IMG/VR virus record: IMGVR_UViG_3300028608_000072
Location: 1 to 25,574 of that record
From: a virus
DNA length: 25,574 nucleotides
Reading direction: 5' to 3' (one strand)
The notes under the pieces are model-generated. The model was given only the letters and a program-made list of their open reading frames with translations, made no database searches and was not told the origin of the DNA. Position 1 is the first letter of the stretch. Every line of letters begins with the position of its first letter. Below, piece by piece: positions 22,076 to 25,574 of the stretch. The translations under genes were made by a program, and so were the position numbers.

Positions 22076-22225
22076 TTAGGCGGGGACGTACTTGCGGATG
22101 CGCGTAGTTGTGCCAGTGAATACAAACTTCTTTGAATGGCGCGCTATATGGCGAGTCTTGTGGCATACAAGGAAATGCCACTTGCCGCCCTTAAGAACTT
22201 CGGTTACCCAAATGTGCGTAGGCAT
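22076..22225 (-). CDS. Small basic protein (49 aa)
   Basis: A 49-residue, strongly basic protein (KTRHIARHSKKFVFTGTTTR, ending RKYVPA) with a beta-rich start (HIWVTEVLKGGKWHFLV). The likely start is ATG 22225, 8 bases after GGAG; the ATG at 22231 is only 2 bases from it. The sequence resembles very small nucleic-acid-interacting or accessory phage proteins, but nothing specific can be said. An 85-base gap with a hairpin separates it from the SSB gene. Confidence 0.65.
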   Translation of the reverse strand: MPTHIWVTEVLKGGKWHFLVCHKTRHIARHSKKFVFTGTTTRIRKYVPA

Positions 22226-22254
22226 TCGCATTTCTCCAAGTAATAGGGTGGCAG

Positions 22255-22274
22255 CCCCCAGCGGATGCTGAGGG
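22255..22274. other. Strong hairpin downstream of SSB
   Basis: CCCCCAGC (22255-22262) and GCTGAGGG (22267-22274) form eight pairs with one wobble and a 4-base loop, in an 85-base gap between ssb and the 49-residue gene. There is no T run, so it is not a standard terminator. It may be an RNA-processing or stability element that separates SSB expression from the downstream genes. Confidence 0.4.
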
Positions 22275-22310
22275 TTCCAGGTGGGTTGTGCGGGGAGCTG
22301 CCGGGGAAGG

Positions 22311-22724
22311 CTAGAAAGGTATGTCCGACAGGTCGTCGCTGGTGCTTGGTGCGACCTGACGCGCTGCTGGCTTAGAGGTCGGGCGCTGCTCAGATTCGTC
22401 GTTCTTGCCACCCAACATCTGAAGCTGGTCAGCGACGATTTCAGTGCTGTAGCGATCTTGGCCGCTGTCCTTGTCCGTCCATTTCCGAGTCGTCATCCGA
22501 CCAGACACGTAGACCTGCTTGCCCTTGGTCAGGTACTCGCCGCAAATCTCAGCCAGCTTGCCGAAGGCGACAATGCGTACCCATTCGGTGCCTTCTTTGC
22601 CGGAAGTCTTCCAACCAACTGCCAGGGAGAAGTTGCAGATAGCTGCACCATCGGGTGAGTGGCGCGTCTCAGGATCCTTGCCTAGCCTCCCGATGAATTC
22701 GCAACGGTTCAAATCGTTTGCCAC
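22311..22724 (-). CDS. ssb: Single-stranded DNA-binding protein
   Basis: A 137-residue SSB. Residues 1-105 are the OB fold (NRCEFIGRLGKDPETR, FSLAVGW, TEWVRIVAFGKLAEICGEYL, KGKQVYVSGRM, TEIVADQLQMLGG). A flexible Pro, Ser and Ala-rich linker leads to the acidic tip SDDLSDIPF that recruits partner proteins. The start is GTG 22724, 6 bases after AAGGAG. It follows the annealing-protein gene immediately, so the two form a replication-recombination pair. Somewhat shorter than the host SSB, mainly in the linker. Confidence 0.95.
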   Translation of the reverse strand: MANDLNRCEFIGRLGKDPETRHSPDGAAICNFSLAVGWKTSGKEGTEWVRIVAFGKLAEICGEYLTKGKQVYVSGRMTTRKWTDKDSGQDRYSTEIVADQLQMLGGKNDESEQRPTSKPAARQVAPSTSDDLSDIPF

Positions 22725-22725
22725 A

Positions 22726-23388
22726 TTAGGCTCCTTGAGTAGCGGGTTTGTCGGCCTCGGCTTTCGCTTTCTTGATGTAGGCGCGGACCTTGCTGTCCAA
22801 CTGGCTCCAAACGGCGGTTCGGAAGTCCACATCAGCGTCCATTCCGTCCCATTCTTCGAATGCCGCCCAGTCGTTTCCTTCGTTGAAATTCGTCTGGATC
22901 AGTGAGGCCAAATCCCGCGCTTGAGCTTGAGCGGCCTTCCCTAGGGCATCCATCGCCCCGCTGGTCGGCTTGATAACCGCCGCCTTCTTCTCTCCCGCAC
23001 CAGATGCCGCATTGCCGTCATCGTCGTCTTGGTAGACGCCAGTGATAGCCGCCAGAGCGTAACGACGGGCGTAGGTCATCGCCGATCCGTACCCCTGCGG
23101 GTCTTGCTTCGGAAGCGGCATAACCAGCGTGTCGGAGATCCACTCCCCCGACTCGTGCATCAGCATCGTCGTCAGGTGAAGGCGGTTATCGTCGGACGGG
23201 CTGGCGGTCTGGATGTACACGATGCCAGCAGCGTTCAGAGCCGGTTTGACGGCCTCAATGACGGCGGGCAGGTCGGCGTACTTATTCTTGAAATGCGGGT
23301 TCGTGGCATCCTTCTTGGCGAACTCCGTAGCCTTCTGAGCAGCCAAGAGGGCCGGAGCGATAGACTTCACTGACTCGCTGTGTTTCAT
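22726..23388 (-). CDS. erf: Erf-family single-strand annealing recombinase
   Basis: A 220-residue protein of the ERF family. The N-terminal core has KDATNPHFKNKYADLPAVIE and later LPKQDPQGYGSAMTYARRYA, followed by the hallmark acidic run QDDDDG (121-124). ERF proteins anneal complementary strands and drive phage recombination. Residues 150-215 are a charged helical tail (AYIKKAKAEADK), which in P22 Erf binds partners. AGGAACAGGA precedes ATG 23388. It is followed directly by ssb; no exonuclease partner gene is visible within the window. Confidence 0.92.
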   Translation of the reverse strand: MKHSESVKSIAPALLAAQKATEFAKKDATNPHFKNKYADLPAVIEAVKPALNAAGIVYIQTASPSDDNRLHLTTMLMHESGEWISDTLVMPLPKQDPQGYGSAMTYARRYALAAITGVYQDDDDGNAASGAGEKKAAVIKPTSGAMDALGKAAQAQARDLASLIQTNFNEGNDWAAFEEWDGMDADVDFRTAVWSQLDSKVRAYIKKAKAEADKPATQGA

Positions 23389-23455
23389 GATCCTGTTCCT
23401 GTTGATCTAGTTGTTGCTGGTAGGCCAGCGCGGCGGCTTCGTCATCGCGATCCAT
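23282..23455 (-). CDS. Possible small gene overlapping the start of the Erf gene
   Basis: A 57-residue frame from ATG 23455 with AGGTGA 5 bases upstream. The first 22 residues (MDRDDEAAALAYQQQLDQQE) are acidic and Gln-rich and lie in the otherwise empty stretch before the Erf gene. The rest overlaps Erf by 107 bases in another frame and reads like a shadow of it. It overlaps the end of the 57-residue membrane protein gene. A real short gene or a leader whose translation couples to Erf are both possible. Confidence 0.3.
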   Translation of the reverse strand: MDRDDEAAALAYQQQLDQQEQDHETQRVSEVYRSGPLGCSEGYGVRQEGCHEPAFQE

Positions 23456-23615
23456 AGCTGTCACCTGCCGCGTATCGGGTTCCGCCTTCCTTCGCAACCC
23501 GGTCCTCTTCCAGTTTGTCGAGCGTGGGACGCAGAATGCAGGTGGCAGTAATAAAAACGGCCCCGAAAAGAATCGTGAGGCCGTGGATTTTGAGGAAGGT
23601 CAGCAGGCGTTTCAT
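23442..23615 (-). CDS. Small membrane protein (57 aa)
   Basis: A 57-residue frame. The basic N-terminus (MKRLLTFLKIHG) precedes a hydrophobic span (LTILFGAVFITATCIL, residues about 13-28), then a charged tail (DKLEEDRVAKEGG). AGGGGA lies 6 bases before ATG 23615, which overlaps the upstream gene's TGA as ATGA. It is a signal-anchor-type protein with the tail probably periplasmic by the positive-inside rule. Other frames over this stretch read as low-complexity Arg and Pro-rich sequence. Function unknown. Confidence 0.7.
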   Translation of the reverse strand: MKRLLTFLKIHGLTILFGAVFITATCILRPTLDKLEEDRVAKEGGTRYAAGDSYGSR

Positions 23616-23800
23616 TGAGGTCCCCTGAAGTAGGTCGTGCCGCCGTAGTTAGCAATAACCTCCTGAGCAGCGTCATAGGCATCGCCAGCTCGTTTGATGT
23701 AGTCCTCTGACCACCCAGCCATTTCCATGTCGGAGTCGGTGGGGAAAAACTTGCAGACCTCGATCAATGCGAGAATCTCTGGCGGATATTTGATGCTCAT
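23612..23800 (-). CDS. Small phage protein (62 aa), unknown
   Basis: A 62-residue, acidic, helical protein (YPPEILALIEVCKFFPTDSD, then EDYIKRAGDAYDAAQEVIA). ATG 23800 overlaps the upstream stop as ATGA and is preferred to ATG 23812, with AT-rich GGGAAAAATC before it. Its own stop overlaps the next gene's ATG. No family recognised. Confidence 0.68.
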   Translation of the reverse strand: MSIKYPPEILALIEVCKFFPTDSDMEMAGWSEDYIKRAGDAYDAAQEVIANYGGTTYFRGPQ

Positions 23801-24129
23801 GATTTTTCCCATTCCGGCCAGAAGCCGCGAACGAATTTCTTGGTTTGGTAGTCGGTAAGATGGCCTATCGCCAGCTTCACCATGTCTTGGGCTGCTTGCC
23901 CCATGATCCCGTCGTGAGCCTGTCTGAGAATCACTTCGGGCTTGTCTGCCTCTGATGCGAAGTGGTAAAGCTCGCAAGCATCCGGGTTGTGGCGCTCCTG
24001 CCCGAGTTCTTCGACGATCTGGTGCCGCCACTTGAACAGATCCGCCTCGATTGCCTTGGCGACTTCTGCGTACTTCTCGTCGTAGATGTGCTGGGGGGGG
24101 TCGAAGGTGAATCTAGGATGGCTCCCCAT
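23797..24129 (-). CDS. Small phage protein (110 aa), unknown
   Basis: A 110-residue protein, acidic and helical (YDEKYAEVAKAIEADLFKWR, HQIVEELGQERHNPDACE), ending DYQTKKFVRGFWPEWEKS. Composition suggests a compact soluble helical protein. GGAG lies 7 bases before ATG 24129; the longer frame to 24204 has no ribosome site. The first 17 bases overlap the end of the preceding gene, a larger overlap than elsewhere in this operon. Function unknown. Confidence 0.7.
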   Translation of the reverse strand: MGSHPRFTFDPPQHIYDEKYAEVAKAIEADLFKWRHQIVEELGQERHNPDACELYHFASEADKPEVILRQAHDGIMGQAAQDMVKLAIGHLTDYQTKKFVRGFWPEWEKS

Positions 24130-24367
24130 GATCTTTCTCCGGGATGATGGTGCGTATTCTCTGGGCGCAATGCTCTGCATAATTCTTCTCGGTGATAACG
24201 GCATCCGAGTCCCATTCGCGGCCTTCTTCGGAACAGATCTCAGCCGCCACCTTCAGCGCATCACAAACTGCCTTTTTGACATGCGCCTCTACTTGAGAGG
24301 CGCTGAACATGCGGTGCCCAGCAACAGGATGCGGCTCCGGGTATGCAGGCAGATAGTTCTTGCTCAT
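24113..24367 (-). CDS. Small phage protein (84 aa), unknown
   Basis: An 84-residue protein. It has PHPVAGHRMFSASQVEAHV followed by KKAVCDALKVAAEICSEEG and EHCAQRIRTIIPEKD, with histidines and cysteines but no spaced metal motif. It is the type of short helical accessory protein common in phage early regions. AGGAG lies 8 bases before ATG 24367. A 10-base gap separates it from the 32-residue membrane gene. Confidence 0.72.
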   Translation of the reverse strand: MSKNYLPAYPEPHPVAGHRMFSASQVEAHVKKAVCDALKVAAEICSEEGREWDSDAVITEKNYAEHCAQRIRTIIPEKDHGEPS

Positions 24368-24377
24368 TGGTTATCTC

Positions 24378-24476
24378 CTACCACCCCACAACGCACGCGA
24401 GCGGGATAATTAGGGTTGCGTAGTACCAGCGCATGGCCCAGGCGTTGTGCAGCATGTGCTTGAGGGCGGCTAGCAT
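24378..24476 (-). CDS. Tiny membrane protein (32 aa)
   Basis: A 32-residue frame: MLAALKHMLHNAWAMRW then a hydrophobic end (YYATLIIPLACVVGW). AAGGA lies 6 bases before ATG 24476, which overlaps the preceding gene by 7 bases. It fills the gap between two genes precisely. A single span without a charged tail, so it may be a small membrane regulator. Function unknown. Confidence 0.6.
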   Translation of the reverse strand: MLAALKHMLHNAWAMRWYYATLIIPLACVVGW

Positions 24477-24820
24477 GGCGGGTCCTTGTCGGGGTTGGGG
24501 ATGATGGCTATAGCCACAAATCCGCCGCGAGGAGCGTTCTCCAGCGCCGCAGCGCAACCGGCGACGTATGGTTTTTGCAACCGGTCAAGCGCTTCGGCAT
24601 TCAGGTAGGCCACCGGCTCCAGCGCCGCCAGAGCTTCGCGTACAGCCTGCTCGGCGTAGGCGGGAAGCGCATGGCACAAAGCTGCGTAAATGGCCGGCTT
24701 CAGATCGTTGAAGATCGGCCCCGGTATGGTGTGGGGAAGGTTCTCGATGAATTTCCAGCAAGCTTCATTGACGACACAACTTCCCAGGCTGGGCAACTCG
24801 GGCAGATTGATCTTGCTCAT
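24470..24820 (-). CDS. Small phage protein, first clear gene of the early operon
   Basis: A 116-residue protein. It opens with MSKINLPELPSLGSCVVNEA, continues with a helical part (AIYAALCHALPAYAEQAVRE) and has ALEPVAYLNAEALDRLQKP, a pattern of small phage accessory proteins. It ends near IAIIPNPDKDPPC. GGAG lies 7 bases before ATG 24820; upstream ATGs in the same frame lack a ribosome site. It is the first convincing coding region after the structured right-hand gap. Function unknown. Confidence 0.7.
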   Translation of the reverse strand: MSKINLPELPSLGSCVVNEACWKFIENLPHTIPGPIFNDLKPAIYAALCHALPAYAEQAVREALAALEPVAYLNAEALDRLQKPYVAGCAAALENAPRGGFVAIAIIPNPDKDPPC

Positions 24821-24849
24821 CGCAGTTCTCCAATCAGGTAAGACCCCGC

Positions 24850-24877
24850 TCTCCCCCGGCATACCCTGCACGGGAGA
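24850..24877. other. Hairpin next to the early operon start
   Basis: TCTCCC (24850-24855) pairs with GGGAGA (24872-24877), enclosing a small GCA/TGC inner pair set. It lies 30 bases upstream of the first early gene and could be part of its transcript leader. No T run follows on the - strand. Confidence 0.4.
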
Positions 24878-25010
24878 ATTAGGGGAAGAGGGGAACTTAG
24901 AAATGTGCCGGTTACGTCTCCGGCGCGGACTTCCACCGCCGTATTGATTCCGCTCGTCTGCTGCGTACGCGCTCGGCGCTGCACGCTCGTTGCGGTTCTA
25001 CTCGCTACAT

Positions 25011-25044
25011 CCGTGCCGATCCCCTTTTGGACCATGTGACACGG
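25011..25044. other. Nested hairpin
   Basis: CCGTG (25011-25015) pairs with CACGG (25040-25044). Inside it GATCC (25018-25022) pairs with GGACC (25029-25033) with one mispair tolerated as G-U on the - strand RNA. It forms a two-tier stem on paper. Confidence 0.4.
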
Positions 25045-25069
25045 CATCCGCTTTCGACAACCGGACTTA

Positions 25070-25122
25070 ACCCAGCCGGTGGGTGAGGGTGCCCAATCTA
25101 TTTCGGCAGACTCCCACTGGGT
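25070..25122. other. Nested inverted repeat ACCCAG...CTGGGT
   Basis: ACCCAG (25070-25075) pairs with CTGGGT (25117-25122), and TGGG (25080-25083) with CCCA (25113-25116), giving ten pairs with a CCGG bulge. A short inner TGCC/GGCA stem lies within the enclosed 29 bases. Confidence 0.45.
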
Positions 25123-25169
25123 CAAGGAGGGAACGGACGGGTGGATACCCGATCTGCCTTATTCACAAC

Positions 25170-25267
25170 CCTCAAGTCGGAACCCTGCTCTACTTGCTCC
25201 GGCACGTTGCTGGTTCAGGCATGACCAGCGCCTTCATCGCGTTCCCGATCAGGATTCCGACTTGAGG
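25170..25267. repeat. 13-bp perfect inverted repeat with an inner hairpin
   Basis: CCTCAAGTCGGAA (25170-25182) and TTCCGACTTGAGG (25255-25267) are perfect inverted copies. Three more pairs (one G-U on - strand RNA) extend the stem to 16. Within the 72-base interval, GCTGGT (25209-25214) pairs with ACCAGC (25224-25229). The outer stem plus inner hairpin looks like a folded RNA domain or a cruciform. Confidence 0.65.
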
Positions 25268-25313
25268 ACCCCGGGTTTCGTCCGGGAGACGGCCGACTGT
25301 TGCACGGCGCCAG

Positions 25314-25349
25314 GGAGATTTGGGTGGGGGTGGCCGGTGCTGAATCTCC
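25314..25349. other. Inverted repeat GGAGATT...AATCTCC
   Basis: GGAGATT (25314-25320) is the perfect inverted copy of AATCTCC (25343-25349), 22 bases apart. It is one of the series of paired segments in this region. Confidence 0.4.
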
Positions 25350-25402
25350 GGCTTGGTGTCAGACATGCCCGAGGCCCTTAACACCCGATTCCAATTCAAG
25401 CT

Positions 25403-25424
25403 ACTGCGCATCAGCACTGCGCAT
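25403..25424. repeat. Two direct copies of ACTGCGCAT
   Basis: ACTGCGCAT occurs at 25403-25411 and 25416-25424, a 13-base period, just outside the 16-bp inverted repeat. The related core TGCGC appears again at 25470. Two tandem copies could be a protein-binding site, but the number is small. Confidence 0.4.
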
Positions 25425-25430
25425 TCACCC

Positions 25431-25514
25431 CCAAGGATGCGGAGCCACCGGTACTGCTGTGGGACTCATGCGCTTTTTCGCGGAACGAATGAATAAAAGG
25501 CTCCGCATCCTTGG
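25431..25514. repeat. 16-bp perfect inverted repeat enclosing a 52-base segment
   Basis: CCAAGGATGCGGAGCC (25431-25446) and GGCTCCGCATCCTTGG (25499-25514) are exact inverted copies. On - strand RNA the interior can also fold: AUUCAU with AUGAGU, closing CGC-GAAAAA-GCG. The GC-rich 16-bp stem would be very stable. No T run follows on either side, so it is not a simple terminator. Confidence 0.75.
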
Positions 25515-25518
25515 AGGT

Positions 25519-25539
25519 TCAGGGCTTGCGCGGCCCTGA
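25519..25539. other. Hairpin after the right-hand partial gene
   Basis: TCAGGGC (25519-25525) and GCCCTGA (25533-25539) pair perfectly, seven pairs with a 7-base loop. It begins 5 bases after the stop of the - strand partial gene, where a transcript end would be expected, but no T run follows on that strand. It may act with the adjoining 16-bp repeat. Confidence 0.45.
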
Positions 25540-25544
25540 GCGCG

Positions 25545-25574
25545 TTACTTCACCTTCACCAGATTGCCGAAGTC
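25545..25574 (-). CDS. 3' end of a - strand gene (partial)
   Basis: Nine codons entering from the right edge read DFGNLVKVK and stop at TAA (25547-25545), followed by a hairpin. The regular reading and the following hairpin suggest the end of a real gene, but nine residues do not allow a function to be given. Confidence 0.45.
   Translation of the reverse strand, partial: DFGNLVKVK

Larger units (their letters stand above)
24821..25544. other. Gene-poor region dense in inverted repeats; candidate structured RNA or control region
   Basis: No convincing gene lies in these 724 bases. Frames up to 102 codons exist on both strands but lack good ribosome sites and protein-like composition. The stretch contains at least nine hairpins, several nested, detailed in the entries below. 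The density of pairing exceeds that of the coding DNA around it by eye. It lies upstream of the early operon and downstream of a partial gene. A structured noncoding RNA, an untranslated leader, or a replication or packaging element are all possible; strand and role are not determined. Confidence 0.5.

Noticed and set aside
24817-25125. 102-codon - strand frame ending in an ATGA overlap with the first early gene
   Set aside because: The overlap is suggestive, but the TTG start is preceded by pyrimidines with no ribosome site, and the frame runs through several inverted repeats. Kept only as an alternative reading of the structured region.
25096-25125. Possible - strand promoter, TTGACC as -35 box
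   Set aside because: Only three of six -10 matches at 17 bases spacing (four of six at 19); too weak to list as a promoter.
25079-25381. 100-codon + strand frame in the structured region
   Set aside because: Low protein likeness, no good ribosome site, and on the strand opposite to the neighbouring genes.
25190-25417. 75-codon - strand frame with an internal MSDTKPEIQH start
   Set aside because: No ribosome site before any candidate start, Pro and Arg-rich, and its stop lies within the 13-bp inverted repeat loop.
1-25574. tRNA genes, CRISPR arrays and insertion sequences
   Set aside because: No cloverleaf, regular repeat-spacer array or transposase was seen on either strand by reading; a tRNAscan or ISfinder search was not possible here.

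Overview
This window looks like most of a tailed-phage (or prophage) genome segment with a short, podovirus-type tail and a moderately GC-rich, probably betaproteobacterial host. The host guess is an inference from base composition and gene style only. No integrase, repressor, polymerase or primase lies inside the window, so lifestyle cannot be decided here.

The left 18.6 kb is one long + strand late cassette. It begins with the 3' end of an unidentified gene (2-118) and a small unknown gene. Then come a P22-size portal (470-2650), three tiny ATGA-coupled genes, a scaffold protein (3398-4402), the major capsid protein (4416-5408) and two small beta-rich proteins that may decorate the head. 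After a candidate terminator near 6128 come a conserved protein with an AT-hook-like tail, the head-tail adaptor, a large tail or stabilisation protein and a GNAT-like protein. A protein ending in a peptidase S74 intramolecular chaperone follows, then three probable ejection (internal virion) proteins, the last an 803-aa protein with an N-terminal lytic transglycosylase domain. A tail fibre and a textbook lysis module finish the cassette: accessory membrane protein, holin, GH24 endolysin, i-spanin and overlapping o-spanin lipoprotein.

From about 24820 back to 18628 the genes run on the - strand as a tightly packed, mostly ATGA-overlapping early-type cassette of small proteins. The recognisable ones are an Erf-family single-strand annealing protein, SSB, NinX, a DUF551-like protein and a modular PGDYG-like protein. 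The rest are short accessory proteins. I add five very small membrane-protein genes read directly from the DNA: 15703-15798, 18628-18750, 21764-21901, 23442-23615 and 24378-24476, all on the - strand. The two cassettes converge at 18628-18631, where the two stop codons overlap.

The right end (24821-25544) is about 720 bases with no convincing gene but many nested inverted repeats, including a perfect 16-bp pair and a 13-bp pair extendable to 16 with one wobble. It is the best candidate in the window for an undescribed structured RNA or DNA element. The last 30 bases are the 3' end of another - strand gene.
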